DNA of 64,000 nt from NCBI GenBank assembly GCA_009823505.1, contig VZQC01005883.1, positions 176,610 through 240,609 on the forward strand. The letters run 5' to 3'. Shown here piece after piece: positions 54,507 to 64,000 of this stretch. The notes below the pieces were generated by a model. That model saw only the letters and a program-made list of their open reading frames with translations, searched no databases and was not told the DNA's origin. Each line of letters starts with the position of its first letter. Positions within the stretch are counted from its first letter, which is position 1. A program made the position numbers and the translations under genes. Origin of the DNA: Rhizomys pruinosus. Taxonomy: Eukaryota > Chordata > Mammalia > Rodentia > Spalacidae.

Positions 54507-54601
54507 CCAGACAGATGGCTCAGTGGGTAAGAACATTTGCCGGGAAAGCAAGGGTTGCTGATTAAGGTTCCCCAGCACCCACATAAAAGCTGGACATGGC
54601 C
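54507..54601 (+). mobile_element. B4-type SINE head fragment
   Basis: CCAGACAGATGGCTCAGTGG to CACCCACATAAAAGCTGGAC and CATGGCC. The body is absent because a reversed B3-type SINE begins at once. Confidence 0.75.
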
Positions 54602-54826
54602 ATTCATTTTTTTAATATTTTATGTATTATTTTTATTTTATGTGTATGAGTGTATTGTCTGCATGTTCGTAAGTGCACCTGAGTCACACAATGCCTGCAG
54701 AGGTTGGAAGACTGCATTGGATCCCTTGGAACTGGAGTTACAAATAGTTGCTAGGTGCCATGTGGGTATTGGGAACTGAACCTGGGGCTTCTCTGCAAGA
54801 GCACTGAGCCATCTCTCTAGCTCCTA
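54602..54826 (-). mobile_element. B3-type SINE
   Basis: Reverse copy from a T-rich tail to GCCATCTCTCTAGCTCC. Diverged B box and a short deletion in the head. Confidence 0.9.
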
Positions 54827-54833
54827 AATTTTT

Positions 54834-55003
54834 TAGAGAGTTTTTTTTTTTATGTGTATGAGAGTTTTGGTTGCATGCATGTAAGCGTACCATGTGTGTG
54901 TGCAGTGTGCCAGTGACAACATCAGATTCCTCTGAAACCGGAATTACGGTGGTTGTCAGCCACCATGTTGGTGTTCTTAACCGCTGAGCCATTTCTCCAG
55001 CCC
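54834..55003 (-). mobile_element. B3-type SINE, internally deleted
   Basis: Second reverse copy from a T10 tail to GAGCCATTTCTCCAGCCC. It lacks the B-box region between CACCATGTTGGTG and TTCTTAACCGC. Confidence 0.9.
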
Positions 55004-55484
55004 TGGGAGATCATTTTTGATAATATCAGACACCTGGCTTCCAGGCTCTTGAGTTGAGTAGAGAAAGGATTTACAGCAAGCCATCTAAAATAAATCCTCT
55101 AAGAAAAGTTAAGCCATGGTCATCAAATCAGGAAGAATTCTGTCTAAACTTTACTCTGGCTGGAGTTTGAGAAGCATTAAAGCTAGCTTGTTCTGGGGAC
55201 AGAGACCTAGAAACAGGTAGGTGCGGGTGTGTTAAATGAAATAAGCTGGGTTATGTTGATATAAGTCTCTGTTCAAATGCTCACCACAACATAGAAGGCT
55301 GACATCTGCAGTCCCACTGAAAATGATTATTTTCTCTGAAATGCTTTTACCATCCCAGTTCAGTTTACCTATAAAATGAAGCAGTGAATTACCCTAAGGT
55401 GAAGTGGAGATAGAGCCCCACAAAACCAGCCACATCAAGAAAATCAGAAAGGGAGATGTGTGAAGAGGGTAAGGGAAGACAGTT
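55004..55484. other. Unassigned sequence
   Basis: No repeat or gene recognised. Confidence 0.3.
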
Positions 55485-55620
55485 TTCAAACATTGTGTGT
55501 GCAGGGGTTGGGGTTATGTATATGTGTGTATGGGGGGTGCACACATCTGTATGCATGCATGTGGAGGCCAGAGGAGGATATCAGATATCTTCCTCTACTA
55601 TTCTCAACCTTAGTTGAGAA
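55485..55620 (-). mobile_element. B4/RSINE-like 3' fragment with GT-rich part
   Basis: GTGTGTGCAGGGG to TGTATGCATGCATGTGGAGG, CCAGAGGAGGATATCAG and TCTTCCTCTACTATTCTCAA are a familiar reverse pattern of B4-group rodent SINEs. Approximate. Confidence 0.5.
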
Positions 55621-55707
55621 TGTTAATTAAATAATTAGTTAAAAATGACCCCCCAGTCTCTGTGGAAAGATAGAAGCCTCAATCAGATAAGCAAACTTAG
55701 ATAGCCT

Positions 55708-55921
55708 TGGGGCTGGAGTGATGGCTCAGAGCTTAAGAGCATTGGCTGCTCTTGCAGAGGACCTGGGTTCAAATCCCATCACCAACATGTAACTCCAGTT
55801 CCAGTGGAATCCAGTGCACTCATCTCACCTCCATGGGCACTGCACAACCCAGGTGCACCTATACACATGTAGGCAATACACTCATATACATAAAATAAAA
55901 GTAAAAATATTTTTAAAAAAC
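55708..55921 (+). mobile_element. B3-type SINE
   Basis: GGGGCTGGAGTGATGGCTCA to an A/T tail, lacking the CATGGCGGCT segment. Perfect AGATAGCCT duplication at 55699-55707 and 55922-55930. Confidence 0.94.
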
Positions 55922-55954
55922 AGATAGCCTAACTGTATGGATGAGCCTCCATTC

Positions 55955-56189
55955 CTTTTTTTTTTTTTTTTTGTATGTGTATGAATGTACTGTCTGCATG
56001 CAGGTTTGTGCACCCTTGTCGTGCAATGCCGTGGAGGTCAGAAGAGGGTGTCGGATTCCCCTGGAACTGGAGTTCTCCTGGAATTGGGGTTTCAGACGGC
56101 TCTCGGCTGCCATGTGGGTGCTGGGGATCGAACCCGGGTCCTCTGCGAGAGCGTCCGCACTCCCAACCGCTAGGCCATCTCTCCAGCCC
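55955..56189 (-). mobile_element. B3-type SINE
   Basis: Reverse copy from T18 tail to CTAGGCCATCTCTCCAGCCC. Perfect 12-bp duplication GAGCCTCCATTC at 55943-55954 and 56190-56201. Many intact CpGs, so likely young. Confidence 0.96.
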
Positions 56190-56201
56190 GAGCCTCCATT
56201 C

Positions 56202-57672
56202 TTAAATCCTCCAAGGCTTGTCCACTAGCTCACCCTAGTGTTCAAAGTCCTCTTGCCTTTGTTTCAGTGGAGTTGACTTCAATCTCTCCCCCTTAGTCTT
56301 GAATAAAGTCTTCCTTGGCTAGGGATAAGGAAAGATGGGGGAGTTTAGTCCATTAACAACTATTCCACCTTCCCGGATGTATGTTAAAGCCTTAACTCAA
56401 ATCCCATCATGACCATCTAAGGCCCGTGCAGCCCGCTTACAACCATGGCCTCTGGAAAAGCAGTGATTACCCCTCTCATGAACTGCTCTCCTGTCCCAAA
56501 CCTGTCCCTGTTAGTGGTATTCTGTCCATCTCTACAGTTAATGTTGGTTCCATGAAGGTAACAATTTTTTTCCTCAAATTTACATTATGATAACTGTGCT
56601 GAGCTCGGGACCCAGCAGGCATTTTTCCAACTGCTGTCTTAGCCTGGCCACTAGAAGTTGTAGAAACTCACCATGGGCACTGGTCCCTTTTTCTAGCTAG
56701 CATCTACAAGTTCAATAATTCCTTTTTAGTGATCCCTCAGTCTCAAGAGTATTTCTTTCACATCTGTTAAAGTCTACCCAGGGTAAATCTTTCTGATAGC
56801 ACCTCATCTTTAAAATAAGCCTCCTTCTCTTGTGTCTCTAGACAATGCCAAGCCTGTTCAAGCGGACCAGGTGAAATTTCAATCTCAACCACGTTCCCAG
56901 CTGCTATTGTGCAGCTTAACTAACAGCCTAGGCGATGTACTTGATTTCCTTCTTCAGGAGCAGACAAACTGGAGAACAGACACCAAATTACATTCTGGCA
57001 CATGAAGATGCACTCTTTATTTCTTTTCATCTAAAATTTAACAGTTATCTAGAGCTCAATTCTCTGTATACAAACAAAATTCCATTCTTGAGATCTATAT
57101 GCTGGTCAAAATAAATAATTTCTGCTTTAGCAAACAGAACACATGAAAGACAGGATCTCGTCCTGGCTGTGCCTCTAAGCAGCTCAGTGTTACTTTAAGT
57201 GTACCTTCTCTGGGCACGCTTCCTTAACAGAGTAATGAGAAAGTGGAATGAGTCCACAGACACTACAGCTTTTATTCTTATATCTGACTAATTGTCAGGT
57301 TAAATAAGCTGACTCCTGCTGAGAGATGGCAAAAGCCAACTTTCTCTTAGGAGAATATTTACACAGTCGTGGGTCCCCTGTTGCTATATTGATCATTTTC
57401 TGTGTTTCAACTTTGCAGAAGTAAAGAACACATTTTATTGCAATCGTTTCTAAGCATGAGTGGAAAAAAATGTAATTCCATTAGTGATGAAAATTTGTAA
57501 TAATTCTACCAGCATGTATTTTATTGCCACAGTAACTCTAAAACAAAAATATTTTTAATTGTAAGGGGATAATATACAGTATGAGGGAACCGGTTAAGAG
57601 AAATAAGAAATCAGAAGTGAATAATTCATACCTAAAGATATTTTCACCTGCAAACCTGGGGTTTGAGTAAGT
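56202..57672. other. Unassigned low-repeat stretch
   Basis: About 1.5 kb without a recognised mobile element. Frames are short and interrupted. No supported gene, promoter or RNA. Confidence 0.35.
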
Positions 57673-57683
57673 TATGTGACAAA

Positions 57684-57775
57684 AAATAAATAATAAATAA
57701 ATAATAAATAAATAATAAATAATAAATAAATAATAAATAATAAATAAATAAATAGATAATAAATATATAAATAAA
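57684..57775 (+). repeat. (AAATAAT)/(AAAT)n simple repeat
   Basis: About 90 bases of AATAAATAAAT units. No SINE body is attached. Confidence 0.95.
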
Positions 57776-58023
57776 ATGCAGTCCGTCCCCCCGCCCCTGC
57801 AGTGCCTGTGACTGGTGCATTTAGTTCACGCCCACCACACCTGTGCTTTGTTGCATGAGGGGAGCACGGTGGAAAGTGTGGACTGAGAGGCCAGAAGGAA
57901 ATTTGAGCACAGGAGCTGAGTGACCACAAAACCTTCAGGAAGCAACTTCTGACCATCAGGACTGGTTTGAAAAGGGAAAAAGTGCGATGAAAATAATTTC
58001 TACTACATATTGGAAGTATTTTT

Positions 58024-58143
58024 AGCTCGGTGTGGTGGCAGATGCCAATAATTCCAGCACTCAGAAGGCAGACACAGGAGGATCACGAGTTTGAAGTCAG
58101 CCTGGATACACGGCAAGAGCCTGTCTAAAACGCGGGTGGGGGT
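58024..58143 (+). mobile_element. Old B1-like SINE
   Basis: AGCTCGGTGTGGTGGCAGAT, AATTCCAGCACTCAG and GAGCCTGTCTAAAACG. Heavily diverged, so older than the other B1s. Confidence 0.8.
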
Positions 58144-58316
58144 GCTAAGTAGAGGCAGCACAAGTATGAGAATAGGAGTTCCATCCTCAGCCTGTGGGAC
58201 AAGTTGGGTCAGCAAGTGTGAGCTTGTAATCTTGGGTCTGGGATGGTGGAAACAGGTTGGGCTTTCTGGAGGCTAATCAGTGATCCCCAGATCCCAGAGA
58301 GATATCCCATAGAGAA

Positions 58317-58532
58317 AAGGAAGGAAGGAAGGAAGGAGGAAGGAGGGGGGAGGGAGGAGCGGAGGGAGGGGAGGGAGGGAGGAAGGAAGGAAGGAAGGAA
58401 GGAGGAAGGAAGGAAGGAAGGAAGGAAGGAAGGAAGGAAGGAAGGAGAGGGAGGGAGGAAGGGAGGGAGGAAAGAGGGAGGGAGGGAGGGAGGGAGGGGA
58501 GGGAGGGAGGGAGGGAGGGAGGGAAGGAGGGA
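58317..58532 (+). repeat. (GGAA)n/(GGGA)n purine microsatellite
   Basis: About 215 bases of pure purine on plus, with GGAA blocks grading into GGGAGG blocks. Frames across it encode only low-complexity peptides. Confidence 0.97.
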
Positions 58533-58797
58533 CAAGATAGGTGGCTCCTGAGGAAAGACACCAAAGCTTGACCTCTGTTGCAGGGACTTACCCTCCACCT
58601 GGCAAGTTATACTACCAAGCTGTGCACAGATGCTTTCTTTCCGAGTTTGGATTCACTCATTTGCTCAGATCATCACAAACAAACTTGACTGTTGATGTTC
58701 CACAGAAACATCAACAGGGACAGAGGGAGTCAGTCATGCCTTTTAACCAGCCATTGGGCCTGAGTGGTATGTGAAGGAGGGATAGGAATAAGAAGAG

Positions 58798-58890
58798 AGG
58801 CAGCCAGAGAGAAGCTTCCACTTCCACAGAGGCAGCCAGAGAGAGGCTTCCACTCTCACAGAGGCAGCCAGAGAGGCTTCCACTGTCACC
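58798..58890 (+). repeat. 32-bp minisatellite, three units
   Basis: Units start AGGCAGCCAGAGAG at 58798, 58830 and 58862. The first two are 32 bp and the third is 29 bp (lacks one GAG/AG step). Differences are few. Confidence 0.93.
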
Positions 58891-59155
58891 ATCTTGGGAA
58901 GCCACCTGAAAATGACAGGGTCCCCACCTCAGCCTGGATGCAGATTGCTTTGTGGCCTTAGTAGGTGAGCCTATGCACCCCACACTTCTGTAAGGAATCC
59001 CCTCATCCATCACACCGTTAGTAGGCCAATAAATTCACTAGGATTTTCCAAACTGTGGTTTGGGGAATTCATGCCTTGCTTCATCTTTGGGACTGTAGGA
59101 GGAGGGGTAGGATGCTGCTCCAACCTCCCAGAAGAAATTTTGTTCACAACTTCTT

Positions 59156-59157
<2 letters not shown>

Positions 59158-59192
<35 letters not shown>

Positions 59193-59208
59193 ACACACAC
59201 AACCTGTG
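59158..59208 (+). repeat. (CA)n microsatellite
   Basis: About 15 CA units followed by ATACACACACAAC. Confidence 0.97.
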
Positions 59209-59460
59209 ACATAAAAAAAAAACATGGCATACACACACACGCAAACACAAATACAAGAAAAAAAGACAAAGAAAAAAATAAAGAGAAGTACCCTTGTAAC
59301 CTTTGCTATTTTCCCACTAGGTTTAGCATATTTTTATACTTCTTTGTCATTAATTTCCACATCCTTAAATTGATCCCCCTACATAATCTATTCATTAAAT
59401 CAAGAAGTGATATAATGCTTTATTTATAGTTATAAATCTTATTCTTCAAAATAAATCATG

Positions 59461-59587
59461 AGTCAGTGAGATGTCTCAGTAGGGAAAGGGACTTGCAGCA
59501 AAGCCTGATGACCCTAGTTCAATTCCCAGGAACCTATGGTGGAAGGAGAGAACTCCTGCAAGTTATTCTCTGACCTATACACACATG

Positions 59588-59638
<51 letters not shown>

Positions 59639-59640
59639 AC
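59461..59640 (+). mobile_element. RSINE1/B4-like SINE with (GA)n end
   Basis: GTCAGTGAGATGTCTCAGTA, GCAAAGCCTGATGACCC, TTCAATTCCCAGGAACC and GGTGGAAGGAGAGAAC are the usual RSINE1 order. The 3' end is replaced by a (GA)n run at 59589-59634. Confidence 0.82.
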
Positions 59641-59665
59641 TTAATCAAGAAATAAATAAAATCTA

Positions 59666-59836
59666 AACCGTGCATGGTGGCGCATTCCTTTAATCCTAAC
59701 ATTCCAGGAGGCAGAGGCAGAGCAGAGGCAGCGGACTTTGTGAGTTCAAGGCCAGCCTGGTCTACAGAGTGGAGTTCCAAGGCACTGGGGCTACAGGAGC
59801 CCTTGTCTTGAAAGAAAAAAAAAAAAAAAGAAAATG
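59666..59836 (+). mobile_element. B1 SINE
   Basis: ACCGTGCATGGTGGCGCATT to CTTGTCTTGAAAG and poly(A), with GCAGAGGCA duplicated internally. Confidence 0.92.
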
Positions 59837-60124
59837 AATAAAAGTCTTAAGAAAAACTAACTATCCTAAGGCAAACAATTTTGTGTTCTGCAATTACATT
59901 AAATACTTCAATACTAACTGCCTGATAATTCTAATCTCTCCGACAGTGGTTTGTTGCCTTAAGAACACTCTACAGGTAGAACAACATGTTTGAAAGACTA
60001 TGACAGAAATCCATGTTCCAGAGATGACTCTTATAACATCTTGACTCTATAAACCCCAGAAAATGATAATAAAAAATGAGGTTGGCCATGGCTTTCCCCA
60101 CTACTGAAAATAAATGGCTATCAA

Positions 60125-60135
60125 ATATATAAATA

Positions 60136-60166
<31 letters not shown>
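60125..60166. repeat. (AT)n microsatellite
   Basis: Mostly AT units, 60131-60160. Confidence 0.95.
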
Positions 60167-60167
<1 letters not shown>

Positions 60168-60264
60168 GTGACAAAAACACGTAAAGGCTCTTTTCATGCA
60201 TTTGTGGTTTTTGGTTTTTTTTTTTTTTTTTTAAATGTGTTGTTTATACTAGATTCTGATGCTC

Positions 60265-60460
60265 CGGTTTTTTTTTTTTTTTATTATTTTATGTTATTCT
60301 GTCATATGTATATGAATAGTACTGTCTGCATGCAGGTTTGTGCACCGCCGTGTCAGGCAATGCCCACGGAGTGTCAGAAGAGGGCGTCAGAATTTTTAAT
60401 GCCCCTGGAACTGGAATTCTCTCGTCATCCCCCGTGAATTGAAGTTTTGGGACGGTTCTC
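60265..60460 (-). mobile_element. B3-type SINE, broken, ends at an N
   Basis: Reverse SINE (ACTGTCTGCATGCAGGTTTG, CAGAAGAGGGCGTCAG, CCCCTGGAACTGGAATTCTC) with many short insertions relative to the other copies. It stops at GGTTCTC before the N at 60461, and the expected GCCGCCATGTGGG head never follows. Confidence 0.85.
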
Positions 60461-60461
60461 N
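60461..60461. other. Single N, probable join
   Basis: One ambiguous base in the middle of a SINE, with a change in sequence character to its right. Confidence 0.9.
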
Positions 60462-60544
60462 TTGAAAATATTTGGAAAATATCGCTAATGTTCATGCATT
60501 ACTGTGAATGTAATTAATATCAATAACTTTTTTTAATATGACTC

Positions 60545-60715
60545 TTTTTCAAGAGACTAGGGATCTCCTGTACGCATCCAGCCATCTGTGAAGTGCTATG
60601 TAGATCTGTTGTCCAGGCTGGCCTTCAACTCACAGAGAATCCTGTCCTGCCTGTGCCTGCCGAAGTGTTGAGATTAAAAGGGTATGCTACCACACCCAGC
60701 TTCAATATACTGATT
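60545..60715 (-). mobile_element. B1 SINE, with scattered insertions
   Basis: GTCCAGGCTGGCCTTCAACT, CTGCCTGTGCCTGC and CCACACCCAGC are clear. Several single-base insertions break the usual spacing. Confidence 0.82.
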
Positions 60716-61189
60716 TAAAAACTTTTTAAACAATGGATTAAAGAGGAGCCTTGGCTGAAGTGCGACTAATTTAAATTGAGTGTAAATGCCTGAGTGTACC
60801 AATTATTTTAGAGAATAAGCTCACATACTTAATAGGATGAAGAGAGGTATGGAATGGCCTAATGGACAGCATGTCGATAGAGAAGTAGCTTCTTCAGAAG
60901 ATTTCCACCCTTTATTTCACTCTTTTTGATTCTGTTTCGGACAATTCTCGAATGCGTGTTAATCGATCTGGCCAGTTTCTAGAAATCTGCAAGCTTATCT
61001 CTGAACTAGTACCAGATGAAGGGAAGGCCCAGGGACATACCACACATCATCTACATAGTCACACATAGAGAGCCGGGCTAGGACTTTCACATATGCACAT
61101 GTAGGTGCGCGATTTGATTTTGGTGTTGTTGTTGGGTCCTTTTATTCTTTTTCTTTTTGGTTTCCATCTTCAACACTTTCTTGGTATTG

Positions 61190-61385
61190 TTTGAAGACAG
61201 GGTCTCTGTCTTTTATGTACCAGGTGTCTGATGCTCGCTCTGGTTGTAGGGTTTTTCGCAGTGGTGCCGAGGACACTTTGATAAACAACTACCAGAGATC
61301 CATATCTCTGTTCTTCTCCTCCTGATGGTTGCTGGGATTATGGATGAGGCATTGTGCCAGCCGGTTATTCGCCTGGCGAGGGTGC
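61190..61385 (-). mobile_element. B1 SINE, heavily scrambled
   Basis: GAAGACAGGGTCTCTG at the left, AACTACCAGAGATCCATATC in the middle and TGCTGGGATTATGG with GCCAGCCGG at the right keep B1 order, with many disruptions between. Confidence 0.55.
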
Positions 61386-62029
61386 TTTCCCATAACTGAA
61401 ATGAAAATTCATTTATACCAAAAAGACAAATAGACGAAATGAATAAATATAACAAACCAATAAGCTTAGGTGAAATCACAAGCTAGTGGCCCTTACCCAT
61501 AGAAAAAGTAAATTTGGGACCCTGCACGGATAGGGCCTCTCCTCACATGCCCAGCTCGGTAATGTCTGGTGTTCTGCAAAGAGAGTTAATGTCTTCCAGC
61601 TTGTGCACTGGCCTTAGTAATAAGGAGTTATGAGTCCCTCTAATATTTTAGATAAACCTTTCGCTTGATTTTTCCAACACACTCTTTTCCTTTGTTCTAT
61701 TCTTTGTATCTGGACAAATAAGAGAGAACTGTTCTCACATATTATGACCATCCCAACCAGGATTTTCATCTTATGTTGCTAAGAGGCAGTAGCCTCATCT
61801 CTAATGAAACACTATCAGGGAAGACCTCTCTTTTGCTGGTCCTGATTTCCGTTAATGTGTTTTTTTCGGTTCAACTTTCTGCTAGGTTTTCCTTGCTTTT
61901 TGGTTGATTTCTTTCTGGCTTCTTCTGCATGTTCTCAGCCTCTGATACTCTGCCTTCCCACTAAGAAGTTACTTCTGATTAACTCTGTTCTTTCTAAGCA
62001 AATAGGTTAGCATAGCATACACCTGGAAT
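61386..62029. other. Unassigned, possibly low-accuracy sequence
   Basis: No repeat or gene recognised. Lies in the noisy right-hand block. Confidence 0.3.
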
Positions 62030-62515
62030 ACCAGCAAGGTTATCATATATTGTAATGTCATATATTATATATATTAACTGCGGGGGTTGGGATGAAAAGT
62101 GACCTCCATAGGCTCAAGTATTTGACACTTGGTGGTGTCATTGCTTGGTGACTATTCTGATTGGGGATTATTCGTTAGTAGGCTGTGGAGTCACGGAAGC
62201 TTTAGGAAGTGTGGCCTAGCCACAAGAAGCAACTCAGGAAGCGAGGAGCAGGCTTTGAGAGATCATCGCCTCGTCCACCTTCTATTTTCTCTCTTTTCGT
62301 CTGGTTCCCTACGCGAGTACTTGAGATGTGAGCTTTGGCTTTCTCTTGCAGCTGCCTCCCTCCCCCAATTGCTCATATATGGCCTATGACGCAGACCTTT
62401 CGTACGATGGTGAATCTATCATGCCTACCGACAGACAACTTACCTCTTCGATATAATTAGCCGTTTGTGTTGGTTTCTCACAGGCACAGAAAAATTTTAA
62501 CTAATTACACATTAA
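62030..62515 (+). mobile_element. Rodent LTR-like repeat, scrambled
   Basis: GCCTAGCCACAAGAAGC, CTTTGAGAGATCATCGCC, CTTCTATTTTCTCTCTTTTC and GTTTCTCACAGGCACAGAAA retain the order of a familiar rodent repeat that ends in a CACAGCAACAGAAAA-like word. Many unusual CpGs and insertions. Confidence 0.4.
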
Positions 62516-62904
62516 CTGCTTCGCATATATATTGCCCATCCAAAATTTTTGCTGTAAAGTTCATAATCCTTTGAGAACATTTAACTAATAAACTCAACAC
62601 AACAGAGGAGGGTAAAACTCTGGCAGTTAAGAGAGGTGAGCTAGGTAAAATGAGGCTTCTCAGGGTGCTTATGCGTCGGCGAATGTGAGTTTCTTACGGC
62701 GTGGTTTTTTTACGACACACCGTCCACTCAGAGAAGCTTTAGATTGGCATGAGTATGAGATCTTCGTCCGCCACAGAGCGAAAAAATTTCTTAAGTTTCA
62801 CGTGCAGACCTGGTATATATACTTCCTAACCTTACAAAGTTATTCTAAAATCACCACTTAGGAGGATACAGGAAAACTGTCTCAAAAAAAGAAAATTCCA
62901 TGAA

Positions 62905-63165
62905 TGGGGACTAGGAGAGATACTCTTGGCCAAAGAGTAACTAGGTGCTCTAAATATAAAGGTCCACGAGTTCCGTTGCTAGTCAATACCAAACAATGGT
63001 GGCATAGGACACCAAAATTAATGTAACTCCAAAGTTATCTGGGGAACTTAACACCCTCTTCTGGTTTCTTCCAGCACTGCATGCCATGTATGAGGTATAC
63101 GTTACATACATGCAGGTCAACTCTCATACACACCAAAAAATAAATCAAAATACTATATTTAAATA
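62905..63165 (+). mobile_element. B3-type SINE, with scattered insertions
   Basis: GGGGACTAGGAGAGATACTC, AACACCCTCTTCTGGTTTCT and CACTGCATGCCATGTATG are recognisable. The spacing is broken by small insertions. Confidence 0.75.
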
Positions 63166-63294
63166 CATGAATGTTACCATAGTTTAAATATGCATAATGG
63201 AGTATGAGGAAAGAGGTAAGAATAATCTGTCTTTGGGTGTCAAGTGGATTTTATACTCTAAATAGCCATGACATTTCAATCAGCTACTAGTTTT

Positions 63295-63450
63295 TGGTCT
63301 TTTTTGTTTTCTGTTATTTTGGTTTTTTGAGACAGGGTCTCCCTGAAGCCCCAGACTGGTCTTGAATTATCTATCGTAGAACAGGCTGGCTTCGATCTTA
63401 CAAATATCCTCCTGTATCTGCCGGCTGAGTGCTGGGACTCATGGTCTGCT
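63295..63450 (-). mobile_element. B1 SINE, with scattered changes
   Basis: GAGACAGGGTCTCCCTGAAG, GAACAGGCTGGCTTCGATCT and TGAGTGCTGGGACTCATGG. The 5' head is lost. Confidence 0.8.
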
Positions 63451-64000
63451 CCTGAAAGAGGTATGGATGTTTAAAACAAATTGGTTAATCACAGAAACGG
63501 AAATAGGACATAAGAATTAGTGAAGAAAACAATATGAGAAAGTTAGAGGAATCAGACGTCAACCAAGCACACGTGCAGCAAATCGCTCGAGAGTAATAAG
63601 TAAGCGACAAGATAGAATAATCGATTACAGAAGGAGAGGCGTGACAATAGACACATAACACGAACACTGCATTATCAAAGGGAAAGAAACATGGAATAGA
63701 AGAAGAAGAAAGAAGAAGAACTAGAAAGAAGGACGAATGGGAGGGAGATATCTGTACCCCCAACCTTTCTGGAAGGCTGAGATGAGGAGGATATCCTTTG
63801 AAATAGTATGTGTTATACAATCCAAATATCAACATTATTGAACACTGGTCTAAAATAAAGCGAATAAGACAGCAAAGTCAAGTGGAAAGAGTTAGAACTA
63901 GAAGGAGAGCGAGGAGGAGAGGAGACGAAGGGAATGGACACAGAGAGGGAAGTACATACAAAAGAGGAGAATCAACAACAAAAGAAAGGAGGAAGGGAAG
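63451..64000. other. Unassigned purine-rich sequence
   Basis: The right end is strongly A/G-rich (63640-63740 and 63890-64000) with GAAGAAGAAG patches. No repeat family or gene recognised. Confidence 0.35.

Noticed and set aside
58209..58598. Proline/serine/leucine-rich frames of 95-129 residues
   Set aside because: They are translations of a purine microsatellite on either strand.

Overview
The window looks like repeat-dense intergenic or intronic DNA from a muroid-type rodent. It is packed with rodent B1 and B2/B3-type SINEs, B4/RSINE1-like SINEs, rodent L1 pieces and rodent LTR-like repeats, plus a few mammal-wide relics (MIR, L2, ERVL-MaLR). The B3-type SINEs end in a CpG-rich head (…CCGCTAGGCCATCTCTCCAGCCC on the reverse strand) that is unlike the common mouse B2, so house mouse or rat is unlikely. 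I cannot name the species. I see no intact protein-coding gene, tRNA, rRNA or CRISPR array. Nearly all longer open frames lie inside repeats or are chance.

Layout. 1-300: degenerate tandem repeat. 295-3551: a 5'-truncated processed pseudogene of multimerin-1 (MMRN1) on the minus strand, later hit by a SINE and a 65-bp duplication. 3.6-10 kb: mostly unassigned sequence with L2, MIR, an LTR-like repeat, a SINE and L1 3' ends. 10-25 kb: SINEs, L1 3'-UTR pieces, a 670-bp solo LTR nested in a B1, two LTR-like repeats nested in a B1 and in a MIR, and a composite B3-B1 SINE. 25-38 kb: L1 3'-UTR pieces, a class II ERV-like remnant, and a long rearranged L1 (about 27.5-33.7 kb) with 5' UTR, ORF1, an inverted ORF2 block, direct ORF2 and 3' UTR, itself invaded by several B1s. 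37-52 kb: more L1, SINEs, MIR, MaLR LTRs and a small GC-rich block with promoter-like motifs near 49.6 kb. 52-60 kb: L2, MIR, nested SINE clusters, microsatellites and a minisatellite. 60.46-64 kb: sequence to the right of a single N, in which recognisable SINEs are broken by scattered insertions, suggesting low-accuracy sequence.

No genes work together here. The informative content is the insertion history: flanking target-site duplications give exact boundaries and relative ages for many elements.
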